Shown here piece by piece: positions 1 through 12,309 of a stretch of DNA of 64,000 nt. The translations under genes were made by a program, and so were the position numbers. The stretch's first letter is position 1, and each line of letters opens with the position of its first letter. The notes under the pieces were generated by a model that saw only the letters and a list, made by a program, of their open reading frames with translations, searched no databases and had not been told where the DNA came from. Source of the DNA: Oreohelix idahoensis (lineage: Eukaryota; Mollusca; Gastropoda; Stylommatophora; Oreohelicidae); the NCBI GenBank assembly GCA_024509875.1, contig JAMPIV010015252.1, forward strand, positions 1 through 64,000, read 5' to 3'.

Positions 1-9
1 TCGCCATGA

Positions 10-462
10 TCACAGGTTTCTCGGGATTCCCCAAGAAGACGTATCTACACCCCAATACAGAGGGTAGATTGGTTCATCTATCACTGCTGCTCTGATTTCT
101 CCTTCCACATAGCGAGTTTTCACCGTTATCCTTGCGATGGGAAGTGTCATGAGTGGTATGTCCTTAGTCGCCCCTTGTATTTCCACTGTTTCTGTGGTAT
201 ACTGACTTGGGTCCACTAGGCTAGACTTCACAACTGAATCATAATCCAAACCTGTATCATAAAGGCACCTTATGGTGACCCCATTACAAATAACATCCTC
301 ACAAACTGGGGGGTGATAAGGTTCCTGTTGTCCCTTAGGATTAACCTTTAATCTTTGCGTCCCCGACTTCATTGCAGCAATGTTTGAAGGTTTCCTTCTA
401 CAAAATTCGGTGTTATGGTTATCCTTCTTGCACCATTTACACCATCTTTTTCCTTGGTTCAA
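10..462 (-). CDS. Gag zinc knuckle plus retropepsin-like aspartic protease
   Basis: This 150-residue frame starts with a nucleocapsid zinc knuckle, C8-X2-C11-X4-H16-X4-C21 (CKWCKKDNHNTEFC). A retropepsin-type active site follows near residues 68-71 (LYDTG). The product would bind genomic RNA and process the Gag-Pol polyprotein. The first codon counted is TTG and overlaps the gag stop by 4 nt in the -1 frame. An in-frame TGA lies just upstream, so translation most likely enters by a -1 ribosomal frameshift in the A-rich stretch before the gag stop, not by initiation. The frame ends at a TGA at 10-12. The rest of Pol, if present, is outside the window. Confidence 0.75.
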   Translation of the reverse strand: MNQGKRWCKWCKKDNHNTEFCRRKPSNIAAMKSGTQRLKVNPKGQQEPYHPPVCEDVICNGVTIRCLYDTGLDYDSVVKSSLVDPSQYTTETVEIQGATKDIPLMTLPIARITVKTRYVEGEIRAAVIDEPIYPLYWGVDTSSWGIPRNL

Positions 463-1592
463 ACGGTTTTTCTTTCATTGAACTTTTGGTCATTGAACTG
501 TGAGTTTCTGTCGCGATAGTCATTTCTTGGCCGCTCAAAGTTTGTCCTACCTTTATTTCCCTGCTCTCTATTATCAAATTTATTAAATTGCTGTGGAGCT
601 TTAAAATTGTCTATGTGCTTCTTCTTAGCACCACTTACCTCTGCCTGGGCTGCCTGATACCTCTCAGCAACATTTAAAATTTCCCCCAACTTCTCTGCAC
701 CTTGTTCCATGAGAAATTTTCTCATGTCTGGAGCCATGGACTCTCTCAATTGCTCAATCATGATCATTTCTTTAAGATCTTGGGTCTTCCCCAGAGCCGT
801 CCATTTCTCCAAATAGGTTTCTAGTCTAGCAGAGAATTGGTGGTATGTCTCCCCAGACAACAGTTTGGCATTTCTAAATTTCTTACGATAAAATTCACCA
901 TTCTTCTCGTACCTTAATAACAAAGCCTGCTTTAACATGTCATAATTGTCTTGGTCTTCCCTGTTCATTTTGGCAAATACTTCATAAGAAGTACCTCTCA
1001 ATCCCTGTGATAGCTTTAAGCTCCACCTCTCTCTCTCTAACCCATATGTAGTAGCTAATAACTCAAAACGTCCTAGGTACCCCTCTATGTCATCGTCTTT
1101 TTCAACAAAATGGTCTAAATGAAACCCCATAGCGGAGTTTGCGGCTCCCAGACTGGGCGTAGCATCTGAGGCAAAAGGGCTGGCACCATTTTCAGGAGCC
1201 GGGCCTTGTAATTCCAGCTCCCTTAGTCGTAATTCGTGCTCCCTCTGCAACCTTCTATCTTCTGCCTCCCTTTCGGCAGTCAACCTTTTTTCTTCTGCCT
1301 CCCTTTCGGCCTTTTTATCTTCTGCCTCCCTTTCGGCCTTTTTATCTTCTGCCTCCCTTTCGGCCTTTTTATCTTCTGCCTCCCTTTGCTGTCGTTTTTC
1401 TTCTGCCTCAATCTGCAGCCTCTTAATTTCTCTATCAGCCTCTAACCTCTTCTCTTCAGCTAACCTCCTTTCTTCCCGTTCAATATATTTATCACATTCA
1501 GCCGTTACGTATTGAATTAAAATTTGACCATCCATTCCCATCTCCTTCGCGGTGAGCACAGCAGCTGATCTAAATTTTGCCAGCTCCGCCAT
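459..1592 (-). CDS. Gag with coiled-coil N-terminus and SCAN-like capsid region
   Basis: The frame is open from 1646, but the Met at 1592 (MAELAKF) is the better start because the 18 residues before it are hydrophobic and unlike Gag. About 377 residues remain. Residues 50-145 (numbered from this start) are a Lys/Glu/Arg-rich helix containing a tandem AEREAEDKK repeat. The following region, with FEL.TTYGLER, LLRYEKN and FSARLETYLEKW, resembles the capsid domain of Gmr1/SCAN-type gypsy Gag. The C-terminus is basic and rich in Asn, Arg and Phe. There is no stop or frameshift in the gene. Its last codons overlap the protease frame. The role is capsid assembly and RNA packaging, by analogy with LTR elements. 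Confidence 0.8.
   Translation of the reverse strand: MAELAKFRSAAVLTAKEMGMDGQILIQYVTAECDKYIEREERRLAEEKRLEADREIKRLQIEAEEKRQQREAEDKKAEREAEDKKAEREAEDKKAEREAEEKRLTAEREAEDRRLQREHELRLRELELQGPAPENGASPFASDATPSLGAANSAMGFHLDHFVEKDDDIEGYLGRFELLATTYGLERERWSLKLSQGLRGTSYEVFAKMNREDQDNYDMLKQALLLRYEKNGEFYRKKFRNAKLLSGETYHQFSARLETYLEKWTALGKTQDLKEMIMIEQLRESMAPDMRKFLMEQGAEKLGEILNVAERYQAAQAEVSGAKKKHIDNFKAPQQFNKFDNREQGNKGRTNFERPRNDYRDRNSQFNDQKFNERKTV
1291..1390. repeat. 27-bp tandem repeat inside gag
   Basis: About three and a half copies of a 27-bp unit encode the nonapeptide AEREAEDKK on the minus strand. The copies are nearly identical, so the array is young or homogenised. It lengthens the Gag coiled coil without breaking the frame. 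Confidence 0.85.
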
Positions 1593-1835
1593 ACTTTTTA
1601 GACAATATAATAATATACAAGCTAAATCTCTAACCAGTAAATACACTAAGTACTTCTTATGACTATAGTCTAACTAATTCTAACTAACCAGTTAACTAAT
1701 TAATTATTACTGGCTGTGAAGATTCACCAACTTTTATCTACAGGGACACTTTTAATTTTAAAGGGAATTTTACAATTTATTTCCCTACTTTTATTTCTCC
1801 CACCAGGAGATCCTAATATTACTGTTGGGCTAATT

Positions 1836-1853
1836 ATCCCGGACGAGCCCCCA
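1836..1853 (-). other. Primer binding site complementary to tRNA-Pro
   Basis: The minus strand reads TGGGGGCTCGTCCGGGAT. This is the 18-nt tRNA-Pro primer binding site known from murine leukaemia-type retroviruses. It lies 5 nt from the proposed LTR end at 1859, upstream of gag and in the correct orientation, so it fixes the direction of the element and the inner LTR border. Confidence 0.85.
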
Positions 1854-1858
1854 ATTTA

Positions 1859-3298
1859 TGTAGTGGTGATTGATGGTATTGTATGATGGTGATATTACTA
1901 AATGTAATTGTATGAGGCCAGCTGTGAAGGCTCCTGAGATAAAATGTAGTTGTGAATTGTCAGAAGGCCTTTCTTGCTACCACTACGACCTCACACTTAA
2001 TTTTTTTTTAATGAATGTGGCTACGTAAAGTGTCTAGGGCTATGATATGTAGTGTGGTGTAATAGGTTATAGATATACCCACAGATATTTAACAAGACTA
2101 ATAATATTAATAAATGTTAACATACACTGAACTAACTCACGTGTGTAAAAATTTTTGATAGAATTATATTACATTTATTTGGTTCTGGATCAATTTTTTA
2201 GGTTGACCAGAACTTAAAAGGATTTAGAGATTATGAAAGAAATGCATGGAATATTATATCATAAATGCAATAGTGTACATATATATGTACTATACTAGTT
2301 AGTTTTATTAAAATGTTCTAGGAGTCATCTACTTGGGAGGATAGTTACTGTTTGTGCTGTTGGGGTGGCCTCATCACACCTGTCTATATTGACTACACAG
2401 TGTCCAGAAAATGGTGGGAATTTTTATGGGGATATTAGTAACTACACAGCGTTGGTGAATGTCCAGCAGACCAGAGGCTCACTCATCTTGTAGTTGTAGC
2501 TCTGGTGCTGAAATCTTGTGGTCCCACCTCTCCGTGCTGGCGGGCAATAATGGTGGTCTCTGTCACAAGTACTGCACAGATACACTCGAGTAAGGTCACC
2601 AACTGAATAGACACTGCTTGGTTGACAACAGAAACTCACAGCTCTGCAATCAAAGTATGGGCCATGTGTCAAAATCTATTCTCTACCCACGTCTGGACAC
2701 AACACTGACACAACAACCACATCATACAGACAGGTCAGATCTCTCTGACCAAACAGCACATTTACCATGGTGGGTTTACATCAGATAGATCCTCCCAGAC
2801 TATAGATTCTGAAAAATATTTATTAGTTTTCTGCCCTAAAAGAGGATAGGTAGTATGTTTCATTATTCTCAACGCTTGATCTGTCTTGCCTAACTCTTGC
2901 TGGAGTTTATGTACATTGTTGGTCCCTAGACCCTGACTTGGGCGGGGGGTCTAGAGCAAATCCCTACTTGTTTGTAAGGCTAGATTTCGATATGGCAGTA
3001 TCAAATCACTCGAACATGAAACAATATTCAAAATATATAAAGAAATAATTTCAATCTTACCAGATTATGAATAAATAACACAGAATTGCTAGCAAAACTC
3101 AGCTGAGCTGCTGGCTATAGTATGGCGTCCCTAAACTTCTTACACTTTCTTTCATATGGAAATCACCACACTTTAAAATCTGTGTCTATCACTGAACAAC
3201 TATTGAAGAATGGCCCCACTTTCGCGTCTGAGCGCTAATGATATGATTGTCTGTGGCCAATCACTGCCTAGGTTTATTTGAATTTCAAATTTCCTACA
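1859..3298 (-). repeat. Probable 5' LTR of the tRNA-Pro-primed element
   Basis: The inner end next to the primer binding site is ...CACTACA on the minus strand. Going outward, the first matching outer end is TGTAGGAA at 3298. The two ends form the short inverted repeat TGTAG...CTACA, typical of LTRs, and give about 1440 bp. No second LTR is visible, so the outer border is inferred from the terminal motif only. Confidence 0.4.
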
Positions 3299-4127
3299 CT
3301 AAAGTCATTTCAGTCATGCTTCAGTCAAGTATGGATGTTTATCTGTTAGTCTGTCCGTCTCTACTTGTGTTTCTACAAAATGTACTTGATTTTTGAACCA
3401 ACCTTTTTCTCCCATCCAAAATTTTGTCGTTAAAAGTTATATTTAGACACAGCTACCACCCAAAAACCCTCTCCTCCATGCTAAGTAAATTTGAACACCT
3501 GCGTCCCAAGGTCGTGTTTTTTTGTGCAATTAGCGACACTTTTAGATTCAATACAGTCTGTCGATGATGTGAACAACACTGTCTTTTGTCATTATCTTCA
3601 ATATTATCTATCCGTCTGTAAAATTAAGAACATATTAGTTCACTGCTCAGAATAGGCCATCCGGCCAGCTAATTTTTATATTCCTAACATTAATATTAAG
3701 AAAAAAGTACTTTTTAATTTTTGTAATATTCCTAACATCTGCGTTTAGCCGCTGAATTCAAATCAAGGCCTTGGTATCGCGCAAAAGCGTCCAATAAATG
3801 ACTGTGGCGTAACATATCTATGGTCCCTTCTGTCGAGTTGCTTACTTTTTATGTCAACTTGGGAAACGTGACTTTTCTCCGTTCCCCCCCCCCCCCCCCC
3901 CCCCAATTGCGTCTCCTTAGCCTTTCTAGTCTCACGCAATCTTTCCAGTCATATTTTTCCTTTTTGATCCTCCGTTCCCCTCCTGTCTAGCAAGTCAATT
4001 TTTATGGAGGGTGATGACCCGCGGTCTAGGCGATCATGTACTATTCGCAGCCTACGCATTATGTTTTTATCCTTAAATGTTATCTTTGGAGGTATTTTAC
4101 CGTTGTATCTCTGTCAATTTCACTACA
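3299..4127. other. Unassigned AT-rich sequence with a C21 homopolymer
   Basis: I see no gene or recognisable repeat. A run of 21 cytosines occupies 3884-3904. The short plus-strand frame starting at 4004 has no protein-like features and runs into the next repeat. Confidence 0.6.
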
Positions 4128-4814
4128 CACGCCATGAAGTCGCATTGTTGAATTCTTCCACAGATAGGCTACGTATTGCCGAATTATAATTATTGATGGA
4201 GGCGCAGGGTCGGTCCATAGTTCCTTAATGGATAATGAAATATAATGTTAGTAGATCAGTGGATGATCTATATATTAAATATTCGTCAAATACACAGGCG
4301 TATCATTACCGTCTGACTGGATGACAGCAGAGCGTGTACATCGCCTTTGATGTTCTGACATGAACTTATTTGACTGGAAGAGTGACGGTATTATGGATTC
4401 CCATTGACTAATGCAGATGTACAATTCTTATATTGATGAATCACCATATGATGTTCTTCACATGTCTTGTCAAATAAATGTATATATTGGACTCAGTATG
4501 AAGGACTTACCGCATTCGTCATTTGACTTGAAGGTTGGTCTGCATGCCATGTTTTATTGATTGTATTCGCATTATACTAACTACTCTCCTATGAGGAAGA
4601 GTTCTCCATGTATTTATGAGGAATGATATTCGCACTGAACAAACAATGAAGTGTCGACGACTACGATACAGACAGACAATATCTCAATTAAAATACTTAA
4701 TAATTGTCTGAGTACGAACCCACGTACGGACACATATAATCAAGTGATCTGTGATCAAACTGATAGTCCACATAAACGCAACTGCGATATCAACTAACGC
4801 GTCGTCTGTATCAA
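4128..4814 (+). repeat. Left copy of a 687-bp direct repeat (LTR-like)
   Basis: This segment matches 11623-12309 with no net insertion or deletion (constant offset of 7495) and only about half a dozen substitutions by eye. Directly after it comes TGGTGGCAGGATGTTAG from 4816, which begins with TGG as a primer binding site would. I could not match it to a named tRNA. Both copies lie in the same orientation around the coiled-coil/RRM gene, so the pair could be LTRs; a simple duplication is the alternative. Confidence 0.75.
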
Positions 4815-6321
4815 CTGGTGGCAGGATGTTAGCTGTGGAATTTCTATTTCACGTTTATAAACTTATCTACAATCAAATCGAATCCGCAAAAATATATCTC
4901 TTCGATTTCCATTGACATTTTCTGCGCATGCGAATATGACGTCATTGCATAGCAACAGTCGAACGATCATGAATGACAAGCAAAATTCAACGACATGAAA
5001 TTAAACTTATCAAGCATCAACTACCGAAAGATTTCTGGTCACACAGACAGCATTTCTGCATGAAATATCCATGGTAGAGTGGCGCATGTTGGCTCTGTGG
5101 TAACTATTCCGAAATTCAAAAGATAAGTACTGTTTTGTCCGTATACAAATGTTGAGTCCACGTCAGCCATTTCATAAGCATGTTTTTGACAATAATGTTA
5201 AGTGTGTCATTTTATATATATTTCTGTAGTCTTGTCGATATTCGTGGGTGGTTGGGCAGGAGGATTACATCTGATTACATGTCTTTACGAATGACCAGAT
5301 CAGGTGTAATTGTTCTATAAGGCCGTGAATTAATCGCATTTTAGCGAAGGACTCACTGAGGACACTGCCGGTGGTTTGTTCGTTCGTACTTGCTATTAAT
5401 TCCCTTGTATGTTAGGTGTCTAGTTCTGTTATAACTGGGGTTTTCTAGTGTATTCAGTTTTATTCTTATTCAGTTCTAGTCATATGTTCGTAATCTATCC
5501 TGTTTATTCTAATCTGGCTATCTTTAATTTTATTTAAATGTATTGTATGATCGTCAAATGAGTCCTGTGACGTCATCATTCATAGTGCCAAATATGTTTT
5601 TTTACTTCAGTTAACCTTCACCCTTCTATATTTCCGGTTAGTAGACTTGGTTTTATAATATCACTTATTTTTGTGAAAATATCACTTTTGTATTGTACTA
5701 TTGTACTGTAAAGCCTTGGTTAATCATTTGTATTGTATTTATCCATTTCATTAATTAATTATATTACATATATTGCTTCTTATCAAGATAACAAATTAAT
5801 TTAATTAATTTTTATTAAATTGGATGATGACTTAGGGTGTGTCATCATAGTGCAGCTTTGGTCCAATACATGAGTGAGGCACATTGTATATGATGCTTAG
5901 GGCATAAGGATTACAATTAAATATTGAAGTAACATAACTTTATTGAATAATTATTTGGTATTCACACCATGCATAGGTGTTGAATTGGGAAACTATATGT
6001 GATATAGTACAAAGTACACGTACATGGTACTACAGTGTTGTCTAGGCACACATAAATGATAACATAATATACTTATGGTAGGACAATTCCCATAATTATT
6101 AAATATTAATATTAGGTGCATGATATGAATTCAGCATCGTAAATAAATAAATGTCATAACTATTTATGACATATTAATAGGTACATATAATATTATTATA
6201 AAATATTATATAGTTGTTGAACTTACAGTTCATATTAAGAGATTATTATAGGTGGTTGTATTGAGTGAATTATTGAATAATAATTATATTATTGACTAAA
6301 TAAGTATTTTAGTTATTTGAC
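4815..6321. other. Leader-like non-coding stretch before the coiled-coil/RRM gene
   Basis: This is AT-rich sequence without a convincing frame on either strand. It could be the 5' leader of the candidate element at 4128-12309. I recognise no promoter or known repeat in it. Confidence 0.5.
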
Positions 6322-9300
6322 ATGACCACGTTTACGCTAGATTATTATAGGTGGCTTGGTGAGAGTTGTGGTTTACACGGTATAGAATTAGAAATATATG
6401 CATACAATGAGTTTTTACATAGATTGCAATTTGATGAACGGAATCGAAAATTAGAAGAAGAAGAACGTCAGGATAAATTAAAGGAGGTTGCATTAGAGGA
6501 GAAGAAGGTCTCGGAGGAATATAGGGATTCTCCAGACAAGTTAGTTAATAAAGAACAGTGTGTTGATGTTGGATTAAATAAGTTCTCAGTAAAACTTGGT
6601 GTAGAAGGTAACATGTTAAAACCTATTGTCAAGGGAGAGTTGGCTTGTAATAATTTGATGAATAGTGATGAAGAAGTTGTACCTGCTTTAAAGGAGGAAG
6701 AGGAAGAGAGGAAAGCTACATTGAAACAGGAGAAAGAAAAACTTAGACAAGAAGAAGACATAAGGAAAGCTAGAGAGGAAATAGAAGAAAATTGAGAAGG
6801 AAAACAGATTAAGAGAATTAGATGAAAATTTATTATTAGATAAATTTTTATGTCGTACAGCGTCGGATTTGACGGAGTTTGCTAACAATAAGTTACACTC
6901 TGTCCCACATATGAATATGGCTATGGACATAGCAGACTTACTAGATGGAGTGTTTCGTACTTTTGTGGAACGTTACGTACATGTCCAACATGGTTCTATA
7001 TTGAATAACATTCATAATGCTATTCTTTGCGACGATGATTATGATAAACAAATGGACAACTCACGGAATGGGCTAGAAAGAGTGACAAATTTAGAAACCA
7101 TTGATGAGAAAAGAGAGGAGGAGTTATTGGAGATTATTGCCAGTCAAGAACAGGCTATAAGGGACTTGCGAAAAGAGGCGAGTTTACTGAAGTTTAAGAC
7201 TGATACTGATGATTCGAGATTGAGGACACTGGAAGTGGAGCTTGCAAATTCTAGGACCTCATCAGAATCAACTATGGGTATTTTTGAACATTTTCTCCAG
7301 GAGGGAGATAGATTGGATTTACGTGGTGCAAGCTGTGAGGAGTATGCCATGGAACATTTTTTTAATTCAAATGAGCCATGATCTTGAGGAGTTTGGTTGG
7401 AATGTGTGTAGATATGCCCCTTCACAGAAGAAAGCAGTGAGACTTTATAAAATATTATCCACTATTTTTTACGATGAATGTAAAAGGACTACTCAGGAAG
7501 GTAGTAGTACTGAGTTGAATGAGTTGAAGGAAACAATAACGAGGCATAAGGATAGGGAGATTACCCTTACTAATGAGCTGATACATCAAAAAGGTGAATA
7601 TGAGATGAAGCTGTCAGCAATGGATTTTGAAATTACAGGGTCGAATAATAGATTGTCGGAGTTGATAGTAGATATTACTAAATGTCGTAGTCAGAAGAAG
7701 GAATTAGAAGCCTCATTAGAATCCACTACGGAAAAAAATAAATCTTTGGAGTCTGAGGTTGAGAAACTCTCATTGAAGATTGCACAAGATAATGCCTCAG
7801 CTTACCAAAGAAAACTTCATGCACAGAGGGCGCACATTCAGTCGTTGTTGTCTGAGGTCGATCGACTGAAATTACTTGATCAAACAAATGTAAATTTAAA
7901 GATAGAAAATCATACACAGGGTGTTAAGATTCAAGAGCTTAAAGCTGAAATTTCACTTTTGAAATCAACTGTAGATATGCAAGTGCATAACCGGAGTCGA
8001 GAATGTATAGACCAGGCCATCCAATGTGAATTGATTCTCACTGATGATGTACAGTTAGGATCTCTTTACTATGATACGGAACAATATAAACAGTTCTGTC
8101 TAAATAGGGGCATTAAGACAAATATTGAAATAGAAAAGAGGGAAAATGACATTGTATCATTTGATGACAATGATTATAATGGATGTATGTCTTACAGATA
8201 ATGATAAATTTTATGAATTTTGTCGTAGACAGGAAGAAAAGCTGGACGATGAGGTAACCTCATTGAAACAGATGCTGAACGACCAGATAAGTAAAGTGAA
8301 ATCTTCCACGCTTGACTTGGCATTGTTGCGTGAAGATAATAAGACACTTTTGGTTAATTCCCATAGGGGTAACGAAACAAATAAGAAAGTATCTGATGAA
8401 GTGCAATCAGAAAATGATGAGAATACAGAATCTGGTATTGATGTTACTATATCTTCCTCGAGTGATGATTGTCTCATTAATGACAGGGTGACTGCATTAG
8501 AAGCGTCCCTCCTGAATGAGAAACATAGCTATGCTGAACTTAAAAAGGAAACGCAACAACAAATTTATGAACTGTCAACAGCATTGATCACACTTGATTC
8601 TTTAAGGGATAAGGATAAGAATATTAACCCCAACTTGGATAAAATAAATAAGAAACAGAAGCAGGAGATTGCATTCCTGACTTCTGAGAGTAATAAATTA
8701 AGAAAGAGGGTTGATTGTTTACTAGATGTAATGGCAGGTAAAAATATATATATGAACAACAGAGGAAGAAACGTACTTTGCAACATGATTTAAGTACGAG
8801 GACTGATACTAAACTATCAATACACCCATTGGTAGTTAGGAGGTCATTCCGGGGAAAATATACCTTCCCTCGACAGGATGCTACTGCCAATTCTGATAAT
8901 AAAAGTTGCGACAAGCTCAGATTACAACTGATCCTAAGAAAACTATTAACACTGTCAGTAGGGTAAAGGATTTTACTAAGAAAAGTAATGTATGTAGAAA
9001 TAATGTTGGAATAAAGAGTAATGAGAAAATACCAAATAAAATTACTACCAGCATACTGAAACAAAAGAACGTATGTAGTTCTTCTCAATCTTCTACTACT
9101 ACACGTTCTACAAATGTATCATTACAGGATAAGGGTCATTTTACTCAAGCTCAAGATAATCATACAGTCAATAGGAAGAATAATAATTACATGAGGGACA
9201 TACATTGCAATATACCTCAAGCAACTAAGGTTGCACATCAACCGTTTTCCCATATTAGTGACAATGGTCCTACATATATTGGGAAATATGCGTATTCTCG

Positions 9301-9546
9301 CACGGTGTTAGTGCGTAATCTGCCCATGTAACTACATGGCAGACACTTAGAAATTTCTTTAGTTACACGGCAAACGTTAAATTTGTTTGTCTTCTGCCAT
9401 CATTTAATGGTCAGAATAGTGAGGCATTGGTTACATTCTGTAACAATAAAGACGCTCGTTTTGTTGTCGATCGTGATAATGGTGTTTACTTTCATCACCA
9501 TTCACTCAGGCTACAGATGGTACCTGATTCTGCGTCACGCAGATAA
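6322..9546 (+). pseudogene. Broken gene for a long coiled-coil protein with a C-terminal RRM
   Basis: Successive overlapping frames at 6322-6795, 6869-7381, 7242-8201, 8146-8793, 8906-9331 and 9334-9546 read as one protein of roughly 1050 residues with at least five frame changes. The start, MTTFTLDYYRWLGES, precedes a Glu/Lys-rich segment. Long heptad-rich coiled coils follow to about 8760, then a basic Asn/Lys/Ser/Thr-rich linker. The end, about 9290-9546, fits an RRM: an RNP2-like strand (TVLVRNLP), a helix (TWQTLRNFF) and an RNP1-like strand (SEALVTFCN). The layout recalls LINE ORF1 proteins or a Gag-like RNA-binding protein, but I recognise no family. One break falls at a T7 run near 7361, so some shifts may be sequencing errors. 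Confidence 0.6.
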
Positions 9547-11622
9547 CATGTTGTAGTAACACTGTTGTCACATTCTTTGATGACTTAGCATATGCAGTCA
9601 TCGTATCTTTTCTTTACTAATCATCTATTCTCATCTATATAGATTGGTTGGTAATATTTCTGGTAGAAAACATTATTTGTGACATTTATATTTTGTACAC
9701 ATGTTTTCTGTCTTATTTGTTTTTACCATGCCTACAATATACAGTAACATGGTTATTGGTTTTAACTATGCTCAGCCCAATGCAGCATTAGTTTCGTATA
9801 TCGTCTATTTGTCTATATCAAAGACATGCTATTGAAAGTGACATGGTATCATCAACGCTTTCAAAATTTATAGGGAACATTTTTATTAAATACCTCCTAA
9901 ATTTGAGGTAAACAGATGCTACTAAATTATACATAAATATATCTCCGTCAGATGCCGACAACTATCACCGTCAGCGACGTTTACATTTAAGGACTTGCAA
10001 TCGTTTCATGAACTTCAAATTCAACTAACGTGACTGTTCTACTACTTCAAACGTGGAACGATATTTCAAATTTCGTTAACGATAATATTAAATATGTCAC
10101 GAGTCTACGGGATGTCAAGTTCTCCTGGGACATACAACGCTTGATGATACCGAAATTCGTACCTCAAGTAACTTTGGTACAATCGATGATGTTGAATATC
10201 ACGGTTTCAGCAAACAAGCGAAATTTATGTTTACAATCCGCAAGGAGTCTGGACATTCAACTTCCTTTACATTTCTTCGTTGATGATGATATTTTCAAGT
10301 GAAAAGAAACTAGAATTCAATATGTCAAAGAGATGCTGAACAATAAGTCCTTCGTAACGATTACGTACTTCGTCAATGACTGTTTACATTGCATACTTAT
10401 GATTTATACTACGAATGTAACAATTCATGGATACGTTCTTCAAACGAAATTGATTATAACAAGAGACAGAATTCGATTTTTCATTACGAATGTTTGGACT
10501 TTGGTTAGTGTCCATTCGTGATGCAGCTCATTTCGAAATAATCGGGAAGAATATCTGAATTCCGGCTGGACAAATACCGCTATACTTCAGCAATTGAAAT
10601 AACTAATTGAACACTGTGAATACGGATAAACTTTTGTCCGCTCAAATTTAACTAATCGTATATTCAAATGGAACTTATCGTAGACTCAATGGAACTAATG
10701 GTAGATTCACCTATGGACATTACTACGTTTGGATCTTCATATCCAATATTAGTTAGTTCTACTTATTGATTTCATTAATAAATAAAGTTGAATTGTGAGA
10801 AAAAAAATGAAATATAAAAGAAAGAAAATATATGAACAGAAAAAAATCTCACACCACTGAATAATATACTTAGATTAATGATTATTCTTATATATATTTG
10901 GCAAATATGTTGATAGAATATATTACATATTATTGTTTAGTTAATTAAGTTAATTAGTTATTAGTTACTTAATACACATGATTAATTTTCAGCACACATC
11001 AATAATTAAATTTATACTTTACTTTTTCTCTACTTTACTCGTCTTTACTTCTCATTTCCTTTACTACAACAATATCATTTAGTTTATTTAATTAAAATTT
11101 AATGATACCTTACATACATACTATAATTAATTAGTTTCATTTTAATTGATTGGAATAATTTTCTTCACTTATTATTTAGTCACGACAAACTTTAAGTTAA
11201 ATTATTTAGCGACAGTTGACACTCCTTTAGTTATTATAATGTCCATGGATAACATAACTATTAATATATTACATGATTAGTATGATTGATACATTATCGA
11301 CATGACCACGACGATTTTCAGAACATCGTAGGCCATATGTCGGGCTTTGGTTAACTTTTTGGGATCTCTGAATAAGATAGTTCAAAAAAATCTATCTAAT
11401 AGATTTTTTCTCCTCGGCGTGAAGGGAACTGTTACGGTGTTTTATCGGCGTCGTCTGCTATATTTGGCAGCACGCATATTTGATGATAAGAGAATTAATG
11501 TAGAATCATTGTTATACTTCATGGTCTAATGAACGCAATCCGCACAGTCGGATTGTGACGCGTGAGCGTTGGTATGGTCACGCGTAGTGACCAATTTAGG
11601 GGACCCTTTTGTATTTGACCGT
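9547..11622. other. Unassigned AT-rich sequence after the RRM gene
   Basis: I see no gene. The part from 10780 to 11280 is extremely AT-rich. Short plus-strand frames at 10030, 10333 and 11347 have no recognisable domain. This would be the 3' untranslated part of the candidate element at 4128-12309. Confidence 0.5.
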
Positions 11623-12309
11623 CACGCCATGAAGTCGCATTGTTGCATTCTTCCAGAGATAGGCTACGTATTGCCGAATTATAATTATTGATGGACGCGC
11701 AGGGTCGGTCCATAGTTCCTTAATGGATAATGAAATATAATGTTAGTAGATCAGTGGATGATCTATATATTAAATATTCGTCAAATACACATGCGTATCA
11801 TTACCGTCTGACTGGATGACAGCAGAGCGTATACATCGCCTTTGATGTTCTGACATGAACTTATTTGACTGGAAGAGTGACGGTATTATGGATTCCCATT
11901 GACTAATGCAGATGTACAATTCTTATATTGATGAATCACCATATGATGTTCTTCACATGTCTTGTCAAATAAATGTATATATTGGACTCAGTATGAAGGA
12001 CTTACCGCATTCGTCATTTGACTTGAAGGTTGGTCTGCATGCCATGTTTTATTGATTGTATTCGCATTATACTAACTACTCTCCTATGAGGAAGAGTTCT
12101 CCATGTATTTATGAGGAATGATATTCGCACTGAACAAACAATGAAGTGTCGACGACTACGATACAGACAGACAATATCTCAATTAAAATACTTAATAATT
12201 GTCTGAGTACGAACCCACGTACGGACACATATAATCAAGTGATCTGTGATCAAACTGATAGTCCGCATAAACGCAACTGCGATATCAACTAACGCGTCGT
12301 CTGTATCAA
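11623..12309 (+). repeat. Right copy of the 687-bp direct repeat (LTR-like)
   Basis: This is collinear with 4128-4814 without gaps. It stops at the shared word CTGTATCAA, and position 12310 begins a gypsy LTR fragment. Short frames inside it on the minus strand are not conserved genes. Confidence 0.75.

Larger units (their letters stand above)
1..3298 (-). mobile_element. 5' part of a Ty3/gypsy-type LTR retrotransposon primed by tRNA-Pro
   Basis: Read on the minus strand the order is probable LTR (3298-1859), primer binding site, about 240 nt of leader, gag, then protease, after which the element leaves the window. RT, RNase H, integrase and the 3' LTR would lie to the left and cannot be seen. 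It belongs to a different lineage from the three gypsy copies further right: it has a conventional CCHC zinc knuckle, a DTG protease and a separate protease frame. Gag has the capsid-like helical region that was the source of the vertebrate SCAN domain. Confidence 0.8.
4128..12309 (+). mobile_element. Candidate element: LTR-like direct repeats around a coiled-coil/RRM gene
   Basis: Two long, almost identical direct repeats bound 8.2 kb that contain one recognisable gene, a coiled coil with a C-terminal RRM on the same strand. A TGG-initial primer-site-like sequence follows the left repeat. No protease, RT or integrase is seen, so if this is an LTR element it is non-autonomous. The right repeat abuts a truncated gypsy LTR, and no target duplication can be read. 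Alternatives are a segmental duplication, or two solo copies of one repeat that happen to flank an older gene. Confidence 0.4.

Noticed and set aside
1236..1445. Plus-strand frame rich in Phe, Cys, Leu and Pro
   Set aside because: It is the antisense of the 27-bp repeats in the gag coiled coil.
4004..4189. A 61-codon gene at the left edge of the direct repeat
   Set aside because: It crosses the repeat border, has no domain and is not preserved in the other repeat copy.
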